Source: Streptomyces griseus subsp. griseus
GTDB taxonomy: Bacteria; Actinomycetota; Actinomycetes; Streptomycetales; Streptomycetaceae
NCBI RefSeq assembly: GCF_000720255.1
Contig: NZ_JOJE01000026.1
Coordinates: 1-64,000 of the forward strand
Reading direction: 5' to 3'
DNA length: 64,000 nucleotides
Part shown: in pieces, positions 26,544 to 34,859 of the stretch
Layout: every line of letters begins with the position of its first letter
Numbering within the stretch: position 1 is the stretch's first letter
Made by a program: the position numbers and the translations under genes
The notes under the pieces: generated by a model
Told to the model about the DNA's origin: nothing
Database searches by the model: none
What the model saw: only the letters and a program-made list of their open reading frames with translations

Positions 26544-27311
26544 GTGCGGATCGAGGATTCGGCGGCCCTGGTGGTCGGAGGCACGGGCGGCCTCGGTGAG
26601 GCCACGGTTCGGCGACTGCACGCGGCGGGCGCCCGGGTGGTGATCGCCGACCTCGCCGACGACAAGGGCAAGGCCCTGGCCGAGGAGCTCGGCGTGCGAT
26701 ATGTCCGCACCGACGCCACGGACGAGGACTCGGTGGCGACCGCGGTGGCGGCAGCCGAGCAGGCGGGCGAGTTCAGGATCGCCGTCGACTGTCACGGCGG
26801 TCCGGCGAGCGGCGGCCGGCTCGTCGGCAAGGACGGCTCGCCCCTGGATCTCGCCGGCTTCCGCGCCACCGTCGACGTTTATCTGACCGGCGTCTTCAAC
26901 GTCATGCGCATGGCCGCGGCGGCACTCGCACGCACCACCCCCCACGACGCGGACGGCGGGCGCGGCGTGATCGTCACGACGTCGTCCATCGCCGCGTACG
27001 AGGGCCAGATCGGCCAACTGCCGTACGCCGCCGCGAAAGGCGGGGTGAGTGCCATGACGCTGGTCGCCGCCCGGGATCTGTCGCCTCTTGGCGTCCGTGT
27101 GGTCTCCGTCGCCCCGGGCACGGTCCTCACTCCCGCGTACGGGAAGGCAGCCGACCGTCTGGAGGCGTACTGGGGCCCCCAGGTGCCGCATCCGCGGCGC
27201 ATGGGACGTCCGGAGGAGTACGCCGCACTGGTCCACCACCTGTGCGAGAACGACTACCTCAACGGTGAAGTGGTGCGCCTGGACGGCGCGTTGAGGTTCC
27301 CACCGAGATAG
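26544..27311 (+). CDS. SDR-family dehydrogenase (3-hydroxyacyl-CoA dehydrogenase type II-like)
   Basis: 255 aa classical short-chain dehydrogenase. The cofactor loop is [16 protein letters not shown], the acidic residue for NAD is in VVIADLADD, the catalytic Ser is in [10 protein letters not shown], and the active-site pair is YAAAK. The overall layout, with long inserts around [14 protein letters not shown], resembles the HSD17B10 / 2-methyl-3-hydroxybutyryl-CoA dehydrogenase group. The GTG at 26544 has GAGAGGGG upstream. It probably oxidises a 3-hydroxyacyl-CoA ahead of the thiolase encoded divergently. Confidence 0.88.
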   Translation: MRIEDSAALVVGGTGGLGEATVRRLHAAGARVVIADLADDKGKALAEELGVRYVRTDATDEDSVATAVAAAEQAGEFRIAVDCHGGPASGGRLVGKDGSPLDLAGFRATVDVYLTGVFNVMRMAAAALARTTPHDADGGRGVIVTTSSIAAYEGQIGQLPYAAAKGGVSAMTLVAARDLSPLGVRVVSVAPGTVLTPAYGKAADRLEAYWGPQVPHPRRMGRPEEYAALVHHLCENDYLNGEVVRLDGALRFPPR

Positions 27312-27334
27312 CCTCCCTGAAGGAGTCTCTGCGT

Positions 27335-27370
27335 ACCAGGGCCAGGGGGCATCGTCCTGGTGGCCCTGGT
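27335..27370. terminator. Hairpin between convergent genes
   Basis: ACCAGGGCCA and TGGCCCTGGT form a perfect 10-bp stem around a 16-nt loop, shortly after the SDR stop and facing the kinase-like gene that ends at 27536. Confidence 0.6.
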
Positions 27371-27535
27371 CGGTATCACCACCGGGGTGCAGGCCGGCGA
27401 GGCGAGGCCGTACGGGCCGCCCCCGGCCGGATCGATCTCCCGCAGATGGCCTTCCGGGCGACCGGCACGCCCACCACGACGATCAGCGGCCGGACGTAGC
27501 ACCGCCGGCGAAGGGCACCTGAGACCTTTCAGGAC

Positions 27536-28600
27536 TCAGGCACCCTCCATCTCCTGGCGGGCCTTGGCCCACAGCCATCCCGCGTAGGCGTGCAGCCCGT
27601 CGCCCAGCTTGCGGTTCATCTTCCCGGCGAGGGCGCGGGCGTAGCTGCCCTCCAGGAGGGCGGCCAGGCGGAAACAGGCCAGGACCTGGTACCAGCGGAA
27701 GGCGGAGACGTCCCGGCCGGTCGACTCGGCGTAGTGCGCGACGAGTTCGGCACGGCCGGGCATTCCGTCCCAGGGCTGGAACTGAGGGTCGCTGCCGGGC
27801 GGGTCGTCCTTCTCGCGCCAGGCGGTGAGGACCCAGGCCAGGTCGAGGAGGGGGTCGCCGAGGGAGGCCATCTCCCAGTCGACGATGGCGGCGAGGCGCG
27901 GGGCGTCGTGGGCGAACATGACGTTGGCGAACTGCAGGTCGCCGTGGACGATCCCGGTCGCACCCTGCTTCGGGGTGTGCGCGGCGAGCCAGTCGGCGAC
28001 GAGGTCCACCTGCGGGTTCTCGGTCTCGCGGTAGGCGGGCTCCGTGCGGTAGCCGTGCAGCATCTTCAGGTACTTGGGGGTCTGCCGCTCCAGCCAGCCC
28101 TCCGTCCTGCCGAGGTCGGCCAGGCCGTGCGCGGACGGATCCACGGCGGCCAGGCGCGCGGCGCCGTCGACGAGGGCGAAGGCGACCGAGCGCCGCCACC
28201 CGGCGTCCTGCGCGTACCGGCCGGGCAGCTGTCCCCGGGGCATGAAGCCGTCGATCTTCTCCAGGACGGAGAAGGGTGCGCCCAGCACCGCGTCCTCCTG
28301 CACGCTCGCGTACAGGCGCGGATGGGGTACGTCGGTGTCGGCGAGAGCCGTCAGGACGCGGCTCTCGCGCCGGAAGGCGTCGGACGCGCCGGACCGGAGG
28401 TGGCGGCCGGGGCGGCGCAGGACGAGTTCGGTGCCGTCGGCCCGGCGGAGGGTGAACAGGAGGTTCTGGGCGCCGCCGGTGAGGGTGTCGAGGGCGGTGA
28501 CGGGGCCGTCACCGGGAAGGTCGGCGAGACCGGGCCAGGCGTTGAGACGGTCGAGGTCGGGCGTGGTGTCGTCGGCGGTGCTTTCCTTCTGCGAGGTCAC
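27536..28600 (-). CDS. APH-fold kinase of the ACAD10/11 type
   Basis: 354 aa aminoglycoside-phosphotransferase-fold protein. The nucleotide loop region is LTGGAQNLLFTLRRADG with ELVLRRP. The catalytic loop is IVHGDLQFANVMF, and the metal-binding Asp is in IVDWEMASLGDPLLDLAW. In human ACAD10 and ACAD11 this kinase domain is fused to an acyl-CoA dehydrogenase and phosphorylates 4-hydroxyacyl-CoAs. Here the two are adjacent genes overlapping by GTGA. I therefore predict 4-hydroxyacyl-CoA kinase activity rather than antibiotic resistance. Confidence 0.85.
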   Translation of the reverse strand: MTSQKESTADDTTPDLDRLNAWPGLADLPGDGPVTALDTLTGGAQNLLFTLRRADGTELVLRRPGRHLRSGASDAFRRESRVLTALADTDVPHPRLYASVQEDAVLGAPFSVLEKIDGFMPRGQLPGRYAQDAGWRRSVAFALVDGAARLAAVDPSAHGLADLGRTEGWLERQTPKYLKMLHGYRTEPAYRETENPQVDLVADWLAAHTPKQGATGIVHGDLQFANVMFAHDAPRLAAIVDWEMASLGDPLLDLAWVLTAWREKDDPPGSDPQFQPWDGMPGRAELVAHYAESTGRDVSAFRWYQVLACFRLAALLEGSYARALAGKMNRKLGDGLHAYAGWLWAKARQEMEGA

Positions 28601-29922
28601 CGGGTCACCGTCGTCTCGTTCAGGCAGTCCGCGTACTTCGCGCGGGCCGCGGCCAGCCGGGTGGGCAGATGTTCCGAGCCGAACAGCGGGTCGTCCGCCG
28701 GGACCGCTTCCTTCAGCAACAGCCGGGCGACGACGTCCTGGTGTGCCTCGGTGGGGCCGTCAGCGACTCCGAGGGTGGGACCGGCCTGCCACATCCTGGC
28801 CAGCGGCAGCTCGTTGGACACGCCGAGGGCGCCGTGCAAGTGCAGGGCGCGGTAGGCGACGTCGACGAGCACCTTGGGCGTGGCGACCTTCACCCCGGAG
28901 ACGTGGAGCCGGGCGCGGCGCGCGTCCGCCGGGTCGCCCGTGTCGTTCGCCCGGTCCATGTGCCAGGCGGCGTGCAGGACCTGGAGGCGGAACTGCTCGA
29001 TCTGGATCCAGGTGTCGGCCAGTTGGTGGCGCACGGACTGCTGGTCGGCGAGCGGGCCGCCCCGGGTGCGACGGGAGGCGATCCGCTCTGTCATCATCTC
29101 CAGGGCGCGCCGGCACTGGCCGACCGACCGCATGGCGTGGTGCAAACGGCCACCGCCGAGCCGGGTCTGCGCGATCAGGAAGCCGGAGCCGGGCTCGCCG
29201 AGCAGGTTCTCGGCCGGTACGCGGCAGCCGGTGAACCGCAGGTAGGCGTGGACACCCTGGCCGAGCGGCTCACCGGCCAGGCCCGTGCCGCGCACCATCT
29301 CCATGCCCGGGGTGCCGGCCGGGACCAGGATCATGGACGCGCCTTTGTGCACGGGCACGTCCGGGTCGGTGATGACCATGGCGATGACGAAGGCGGCGTG
29401 GGGGTAGTTGGAGGCGAACCACTTTTCGCCGTCGATCACCCACTGGTCGCCGTCCCGGACCGCACGGCAGGTGAAGCCGCCCGGGTCGGCGCCGCCCGTA
29501 GGCTCGGTCATCGCGAAGGTCGAGACGATCCGTCCGTCGAGCAGCGGCTCCAGGTACTCCTTTCGCTGCTCCTCGGTGGCGTAGTGGGCGAGGATCTCCG
29601 CGTTGCCCGAGTCGGGGGCCTGGGTGCCGAACACCATCGGGGCCCAGCCCGAACGGCCCAGGATCTCGTTCAGCAGGCCGAGGTTGACCTGACCCATACC
29701 CATGCCGCCCAGCGACGGCGGCAGGTGGGCGGCCCACAGCCCCTGGTCCCGCACCCGCCGCTGAAGCGGCCGGACGACTTCGCGGAAGACCTCGCTGCCC
29801 CGGTCGTACGGCTCGGCGTTGCCCGGGAACAGCACGTCGAGCGGCTCGATCTCCTCACGGACGAACGCCGCGGCCCAGTCCAGCTTCTCCTGGAACGCGG
29901 CATCGGTACTGAAGTCCCACAT
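28597..29922 (-). CDS. Acyl-CoA dehydrogenase, ACAD10/11-like
   Basis: 441 aa flavoprotein. The blocks GTQAPDSGNAEILAHYAT, AMTEPTGGADPGG, VIDGEKWFASNYP and the distinctive GGGRLHHAMRSVGQC place it in the ACAD10/11 group. The C-terminus has LHLHGALGVSNELPLARMW and ADGPTEAHQDVVAR. It is expected to act with the overlapping kinase gene: phosphorylation of a 4-hydroxyacyl-CoA followed by elimination to an enoyl-CoA. Two palindromic operators lie 19 and 41 bp upstream of its start. Confidence 0.9.
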   Translation of the reverse strand: MWDFSTDAAFQEKLDWAAAFVREEIEPLDVLFPGNAEPYDRGSEVFREVVRPLQRRVRDQGLWAAHLPPSLGGMGMGQVNLGLLNEILGRSGWAPMVFGTQAPDSGNAEILAHYATEEQRKEYLEPLLDGRIVSTFAMTEPTGGADPGGFTCRAVRDGDQWVIDGEKWFASNYPHAAFVIAMVITDPDVPVHKGASMILVPAGTPGMEMVRGTGLAGEPLGQGVHAYLRFTGCRVPAENLLGEPGSGFLIAQTRLGGGRLHHAMRSVGQCRRALEMMTERIASRRTRGGPLADQQSVRHQLADTWIQIEQFRLQVLHAAWHMDRANDTGDPADARRARLHVSGVKVATPKVLVDVAYRALHLHGALGVSNELPLARMWQAGPTLGVADGPTEAHQDVVARLLLKEAVPADDPLFGSEHLPTRLAAARAKYADCLNETTVTR

Positions 29923-29940
29923 GACGCACCCACCCTCCGT

Positions 29941-29955
29941 CAGAATACGATTCTG
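29941..29955. promoter_or_regulatory. Operator, double site copy 1
   Basis: CAGAAT acg ATTCTG is a perfect palindrome, extendable to 7-3-7 with the flanking T and A. It differs from the consensus only at the outermost base of each arm. It lies 19 bp from the acyl-CoA dehydrogenase start. Confidence 0.7.
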
Positions 29956-29962
29956 AATCTAG

Positions 29963-29977
29963 CAGAATGCCATTCTC
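29963..29977. promoter_or_regulatory. Operator, double site copy 2
   Basis: CAGAAT gcc ATTCTC, centred 22 bp from copy 1 (about two helical turns), so two dimers could bind on the same face of the DNA. Confidence 0.7.
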
Positions 29978-29994
29978 GCTTACAACCATCGCGC

Positions 29995-30651
29995 CTATCG
30001 GCGGCGGGAGTCGGGGGCTCGCACGCCTGCGAGGAGGAAGCCGACCAGATGCTCGGTCTCGGCGCGCCCGGGCGCCTCTTCCGTGAACAACCAGTACTGC
30101 AGGGCCGCGACGACCCCGCCCGCCGTGGTACGGGCGGCACGCATCGGGTCGCCCGCTCCCAACTCGGCCGCGGGCTGCGCGAACAGCGCGGCAAGGGCGT
30201 CCACGAGGGCGACGGTGGCGTGCGCGGCGCGGGGCGTGTGGCCGGTGGCGTTGGCCAGAACGGCCCGAGTCTGCCGGGCCAGATCCTCGTCCGAGGCCTG
30301 CCGCAGCACTGCCCCGATCCCTGCACGCAACCGGGCCTCCGGTCCGTCCTCGGCCGCTCGCGCCATCCGGTGCCGCACGTAACCGACGACGGTGTGCGCA
30401 CCGCGCTCGACGATGGCCTCGACCAGGGCGTCCTTGCTCGCGAAGAAACGGTAGAAGGCGTCGTTGGACAGGCCGGCCGCGGCCACGATGTCGGCCACGC
30501 GCGGGCGCCGCCCGCGGGCCGCCACCATGAGCGCGAGCCCGGCGTCCAGCAGAGCCAGGGCCTCGCCACCGGCGGCTTCTCCCGGCTCCCCGGTCCGGCC
30601 GCCGGACGCAGCCGGTCGAGCCGGCGCGGAAGGCTCGGTCTCGGCTGTCAT
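29995..30651 (-). CDS. TetR-family regulator, candidate regulator of the catabolic regulon
   Basis: 218 aa. After a 30-residue flexible Ala/Pro/Gly-rich N-terminus comes the HTH domain: ALALLDAGLALMVA, RPRVADIVAAAGLSNDAFYRFFASKDALVEAIV. The remainder is the helical ligand-binding domain. It sits between an SDR gene and the double operator, and all neighbouring promoters carry the same palindrome. It is downstream of the SDR gene driven from the 31542/31564 sites, which would give autoregulation. The ligand is probably a pathway CoA thioester or acid; that is inference. Confidence 0.9.
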   Translation of the reverse strand: MTAETEPSAPARPAASGGRTGEPGEAAGGEALALLDAGLALMVAARGRRPRVADIVAAAGLSNDAFYRFFASKDALVEAIVERGAHTVVGYVRHRMARAAEDGPEARLRAGIGAVLRQASDEDLARQTRAVLANATGHTPRAAHATVALVDALAALFAQPAAELGAGDPMRAARTTAGGVVAALQYWLFTEEAPGRAETEHLVGFLLAGVRAPDSRRR

Positions 30652-30701
30652 CGGCGTTCACCGTCCTCGAAGTGGGGGATCCGGGCCGCGTTCCGGCCAC
30701 G

Positions 30702-31463
30702 TCAGCGCAGGACGGTCCCGCCGTCGACGTTCACGACCTGCCCGTTGATCCACTCGCCTTCGTCGGAGAGCAGGTAGGACACCATGCCGGCGATGTCCTC
30801 GGCCCGGCCGTGACGCGTGCTCCGGGTCCGGGCGAGCATGCTCCGCAGCATCTCCGGGGGCGCGCCCCGTTCGATGTCGGCGGTCAGGACGAGTCCCGGC
30901 GCGACCGCGTTGGCCCGGATGCCGTCCTTGCCCCAGCGCGAGGCCACATGACGGGTGAGCGCGTTGATGCCCGCCTTGGTCGCGGCGTACGCCGGCCGCT
31001 TGGCATCACCCGTGAACGAGGCGATGGAGGAGGTGTAGACGATCGCCCCACCGCCGCGGGCGAGGAGCGCGGGCACGGTGTGCCGGGAGACCAGCATGTG
31101 ACCGCGCAGGTTGACGGCGAGGGTGCGGTCCCAGATCGCGAGGTCCATGTCGACCACGTCGGTGTCCTTCTGGACCGCGCCCATGTCCCCGGCGTTGACG
31201 TGCACGGCGTCCAGACCGCCGTAGGTTCGCAGCGTGGCCGCGACCAGATGCCCGACCGAGGTGTCGTCGGAGATGTCGAACTCCACCGCGACCGCCTCGC
31301 CGCCCCCGGCGCGGATGGCGTCGGCGGTCTCCTCGGCCCCGTCCGCGTTCAGATCGCCGACGACGACCCTGGCTCCTTCCCGCGCCAGCCTGCACGCCGA
31401 GGCGGCACCCAGCCCGGTGGCCGCACCCGCCACCAGGACGACCTTGTCCTTCAGACCTCGCAC
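30702..31463 (-). CDS. SDR-family oxidoreductase
   Basis: 253 aa from GTG 31463. The Rossmann loop is VAGAATGLGAASACRL, with Asp after beta-2 in VVVGDLNADG (NAD preference). NAG appears as VNAGDMG, the catalytic Ser is in YTSSIASFTG and YAATK completes the active site. It heads a unit with the TetR gene 50 bp downstream and is divergent from a second SDR gene. It would interconvert a hydroxyl and a ketone on the pathway intermediate. Confidence 0.9.
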   Translation of the reverse strand: MRGLKDKVVLVAGAATGLGAASACRLAREGARVVVGDLNADGAEETADAIRAGGGEAVAVEFDISDDTSVGHLVAATLRTYGGLDAVHVNAGDMGAVQKDTDVVDMDLAIWDRTLAVNLRGHMLVSRHTVPALLARGGGAIVYTSSIASFTGDAKRPAYAATKAGINALTRHVASRWGKDGIRANAVAPGLVLTADIERGAPPEMLRSMLARTRSTRHGRAEDIAGMVSYLLSDEGEWINGQVVNVDGGTVLR

Positions 31464-31541
31464 GATGTCCGCCTCCGCTCTCCTGGGCTCCCCGGGCAGG
31501 CGAGCGCCTGAACTTTCCGCGAACGCCCATCACCACAATGC

Positions 31542-31556
31542 GGGAATGCTGTTCTA
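31542..31556. promoter_or_regulatory. Degenerate operator half of a double site
   Basis: GGGAAT gct GTTCTA is a weak match (3 mismatches), but its centre is 22 bp from the better site at 31564, the same spacing as the pair at 29941/29963. Confidence 0.4.
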
Positions 31557-31563
31557 CGATAAC

Positions 31564-31578
31564 GAGAATAATAATCTC
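31564..31578. promoter_or_regulatory. GAGAAT-type operator, one mismatch
   Basis: GAGAAT aat AATCTC, with matching flanking C and G. It lies between the divergent SDR genes (minus start 31463, plus start 31637). Confidence 0.65.
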
Positions 31579-31636
31579 GCACCGGAGTGCGCCAGGGAAC
31601 AGGCGGCTTCGGACACTTCAACAGGACGGGAATGGG

Positions 31637-32404
31637 ATGGGGTACGCAGACGCGTTGTTCGATCTCACCGGCCGGGTGGTCCTCGTCACCGGCGGCAGCC
31701 GGGGGCTCGGACGGGCCATGGCGTTCGCGGCGGCACGCTGCGGAGCCGACGTCGTCGTCGCCAGCCGGACATACGACGCCTGCGCCGCGGTGAGTGCGGA
31801 GATCCAGAAGGAGACAGGGCGTGCGGCACTGCCGTACGCCGTACACATGGGCCGCTGGGACGAACTGCCCGGGCTGGTCGACGCGGTCCACGAGCGATTC
31901 GGCAGGATCGACGCGCTGGTCAACAACGCGGGCATGTCCCCCGTGTACGACGATCTGGGCGAGGTCACGGAGAAGATGTTCGACTCGGTGCTGGGCCTCA
32001 ACCTCAAGGGTCCCTTCCGCCTGTCCGTGCTGGCCGGGAAGCGCATGGCCGAGGCCGGCGGCGGTGCGATCGTCAACGTCAGCTCCACCGGTTCGATCCG
32101 GCCGCGCCCGGCGATCGTGCCGTACGCGGCCGCCAAGGCCGGGCTGAACGCGGTGACCGTGGGTCTGGCACAGGCGCTCGGGCCGACGGTGCGGGTCAAC
32201 ACGCTGATGTGCGGCCCGTTCGCCACGTGGGCCACCCGGGGCTGGCAGGAGAACCCCGAGCAGCTCGCCGAGGGGGTGCGCCCGCACGCGCTGCAGCGTG
32301 TCGGCGCCCCCGACGAAGTGGTGGGCGCCGCTCTGTACCTGATGTCGGACGCCTCGTCGTACACCAGTGGGGCGACGCTGCGGGTGGACGGCGGGATGCC
32401 GTAG
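31637..32404 (+). CDS. SDR-family oxidoreductase
   Basis: 255 aa. The cofactor loop is VTGGSRGLGRAMAF. VVVASRTYD after beta-2 lacks an acidic residue, suggesting NADP use. NNAG is intact, the Ser is in NVSSTGSIRP and YAAAK is present. I chose the ATG at 31637 over longer starts that would run through the operator. It ends 29 bp before the IS630-type element, which inserted between this gene and the convergent CoA-transferase gene. Confidence 0.88.
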   Translation: MGYADALFDLTGRVVLVTGGSRGLGRAMAFAAARCGADVVVASRTYDACAAVSAEIQKETGRAALPYAVHMGRWDELPGLVDAVHERFGRIDALVNNAGMSPVYDDLGEVTEKMFDSVLGLNLKGPFRLSVLAGKRMAEAGGGAIVNVSSTGSIRPRPAIVPYAAAKAGLNAVTVGLAQALGPTVRVNTLMCGPFATWATRGWQENPEQLAEGVRPHALQRVGAPDEVVGAALYLMSDASSYTSGATLRVDGGMP

Positions 32405-32465
32405 CGGCCCCCCTGAGCCCGGGCGGCTTCTAAGTGGTCTGAGCCCGAAGTCCTTCGGGGGTTGA

Positions 32466-33245
32466 TCACGCTGTTGGTGCGGCGGAGGATTTTTCCTGGC
32501 GATCGAGTGTGTGTCGGTCGAGCCGGGCCAGCAGATCGTCCAGGTCGGATGTGGTGAACCTCCACTGGAACGGCTGGGCTGTGGCGTTGTAGCGGTCTTC
32601 GAATGCGCGGAGCCGGTCTCGGATCTGGTCGAGGTCCGTGAAGTCGTTGGGTGCCACGACTTTGCGTTGGACGACGGAGAAGAAGATCTCGATCTGGTTT
32701 GGTCCAGGAGGCGTGGACCGGGGTGTGGACCATGACGGCGTTGGGAAATGCCTTGGCCAGGCGGTCGATGGCGGCCTTCCCTCGGTGGGAGGAACCGTTG
32801 TCGACGATCCAGAAGACGCGTTTCGCGCTGGCATAGGGTTCGCTGGTCATGACCTGGCTGACCAGGTTCATGAAGGGCACGATGCCGGTGGTGGGCGTGC
32901 AGTGCCCGATGACGCAGGCGTGGTGGACGTCGTAGGCGGCCAGGTAGGCCAGCGCGCCGCCGCGCCGGTACTCGTGGTTGACGCGCATGGCCCGGGCCTG
33001 GCCTGGTGCCAGGGTGGGGTGGCAGCGGGCCTGGATCGAGGTCTTCTCGTCGCTGGAGATGACGTACTCGTCCGCGCCCAGCGGAACGCCGTCGAAGGTG
33101 CGGGCGTACAGGTCCATGATGCGGGCGGCCTTGGGCCGGAAGTCCGGGTCGCGGATGAAGATCCAGGACCGGTACTGCCAGGGCTTGAGCGCGTCGTCCG
33201 CCAGCCAGCGGCGTACCGTGGAGACGCCTTCTTGGCCTGGCGGCG
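32466..33245 (-). pseudogene. IS630-family transposase remnant
   Basis: The readable part starts at STVRRWLADDALKPWQYRSW, so the N-terminal helix-turn-helix half (100 or more residues) is missing. The catalytic DDE core is present: ISSDEKTSIQAR, FWIVDNGSSHRG and NQIEIFFSVVQRKVV. A frameshift near 32700 separates the last Glu block from the two Asp blocks. The tail DLDDLLARLDRHTL ends at 32466, next to the left inverted repeat. It cannot be active, so the element would need a transposase supplied in trans. Confidence 0.88.
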
Positions 33246-33269
33246 CTGGGCGCCGGAGGGGCAGCCGCC

Positions 33270-34799
33270 GTGACGGCCGGCGTTCTGGTATTGCCGCCCT
33301 GGCTGCGCCAGGGCGAGCCGGGCACGTTGCTTCGCAGCGGCCGTCCACTGCCGACCCCCTATCAGATGCCACTGCCGATCCCGCCGGTGATGGCACCGAT
33401 CCGCAGTGACGCCACCACCGACTATTACGAGATCACCCAGCGGATCGGCGACATCGCCGTCTTCGACGGAGTCCGCACACCCGCCTGGACCTACCAGGGG
33501 ACCTTCCCCGGCCCGACGATCATCTCGCGCTCGGGACGCCGCACGGTGGTGCGCCACGTCAACCGCCTGCCACACCCTGTTGTCGTCCACCTGCACGGCG
33601 GGCACACGCCGCATGAGAGCGACGGCTACCCCACCGACCTGATCCTGCCCACCGGCTCACCGCTGCCGCCCGGTTCCGGCACGCCGATGCCGTCCATGCC
33701 GGACATGCCCGTCCTCACGGGCGCCGCTACCTCCGGCAGCCGCGACTACACCTACCCGATGAACCAGCGCGCAGCCACGCTCTGGTACCACGACCACCGG
33801 ATGGGGTTCACCGGCGCCAGTATCTGGTATGGCCTGGCCGGCTTCCATCTCGTCCATGACGCCGAGGAGGACGCGCTGCCACTGCCCAAAGGGGATCGCG
33901 ACGTGCCGATCATGATCGCGTACCGGTCCTTCGACGCCGCCGGCCGACTCCACTATCCCGCCGCCGACCCCGCGTTGACCTCGGCACCCGGCGTCCAGAC
34001 CGCCTACATGAACGGCGTCCTCGGCGACGTCATCCTGGTCAACGGCGCGCCGTGGCCGGTGATGAGCGTCGAGCGGCGCAAGTACCGGCTACGGTTGCTC
34101 AACGCCTCCAACGCTCGTCGCTACCGGCTCGTCCTGGACCCGCCTCCGCCGGGCAGAGCCGGACTCGTCCAGATCGGCAGCGACGGGGGCCTGCTCTCAG
34201 CCCCGATCGTCCACGACGCGATCGAGCTGGCCCCAGCCGAACGGTTCGACGTCGTCATCGACTTCGCCCGCTTCCCGCCCGGCACGCGCGTCCACCTGCG
34301 CAACACCCTCGGCTCGGGTGCCACCACGCACATCATGCGATTCGACGTCTCCGGCTCGGCCACGGGAACCAGCGACGACGCGATGATTCCCGCCTCTCTG
34401 GCCGCCGTTCCCACGCCGGACCGGCGCACCGCCGCAGTTACACGGGACTTCCTGTTCCAGAACCGGCCCGGTTCCCAGGCCTGGACCATAAACTCCCGCC
34501 GCTACGACCCGGCCCACCCACTGGCCCACCCTCGACTCGGTCAGACCGAAATCTGGCGCTTCGTCACCGACCTGCACCACCCCATCCACGTCCACCTCGA
34601 CCACTTCCAAGTCCTTGCCCGGAACGGCAGCGCGCCCGGCCCCTACGACCAGGGCTGGAAAGACACCCTCGACCTCTACCCCGCTCAATCCGCCGAAGTA
34701 ATCGTCAAATTCACCGAGTACGCCGGCCGGTTCCTGCTGCACTGCCACAACCTCGAACACGAAGACATGGCGATGATGGCCGACTTCATCACCAGCTGA
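33270..34799 (+). CDS. Multicopper oxidase (CotA/bilirubin-oxidase-like), signal truncated
   Basis: 509 aa with three cupredoxin domains. All copper motifs are intact: VVHLHGGHT, LWYHDHRMG, HPIHVHLDHF and LLHCHNLEHEDMAMM. The last contains the type-1 Cys and a Met axial ligand. The protein begins TAGVLVLPPWLRQGEPG, which looks like the end of a Tat signal whose Arg-Arg part is missing. GTG 33270 with GGAGGGG upstream is the only start offered. Its 5' end faces the truncated 5' end of the transposase, so one deletion probably removed both. If so, the enzyme may no longer be exported. Such oxidases act on phenols, metals or pigments. Confidence 0.85.
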   Translation: MTAGVLVLPPWLRQGEPGTLLRSGRPLPTPYQMPLPIPPVMAPIRSDATTDYYEITQRIGDIAVFDGVRTPAWTYQGTFPGPTIISRSGRRTVVRHVNRLPHPVVVHLHGGHTPHESDGYPTDLILPTGSPLPPGSGTPMPSMPDMPVLTGAATSGSRDYTYPMNQRAATLWYHDHRMGFTGASIWYGLAGFHLVHDAEEDALPLPKGDRDVPIMIAYRSFDAAGRLHYPAADPALTSAPGVQTAYMNGVLGDVILVNGAPWPVMSVERRKYRLRLLNASNARRYRLVLDPPPPGRAGLVQIGSDGGLLSAPIVHDAIELAPAERFDVVIDFARFPPGTRVHLRNTLGSGATTHIMRFDVSGSATGTSDDAMIPASLAAVPTPDRRTAAVTRDFLFQNRPGSQAWTINSRRYDPAHPLAHPRLGQTEIWRFVTDLHHPIHVHLDHFQVLARNGSAPGPYDQGWKDTLDLYPAQSAEVIVKFTEYAGRFLLHCHNLEHEDMAMMADFITS

Positions 34800-34859
34800 C
34801 AGCGAAGTCCCCAGCACCGGCTCCGGAGTCAACCCCCGAAGGACTTCCCGGGCCGACCA

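Noticed and set aside
27536..28600. Aminoglycoside resistance gene
   Set aside because: The APH fold is present, but the overlap with an ACAD10/11-like dehydrogenase gene and the regulon operator fit acyl-CoA metabolism, not resistance.
32448..32465. Terminator hairpins at the transposon ends
   Set aside because: Each end can fold on itself (CCGAA and TTCGG), but the two ends match each other as terminal inverted repeats, which explains them better.
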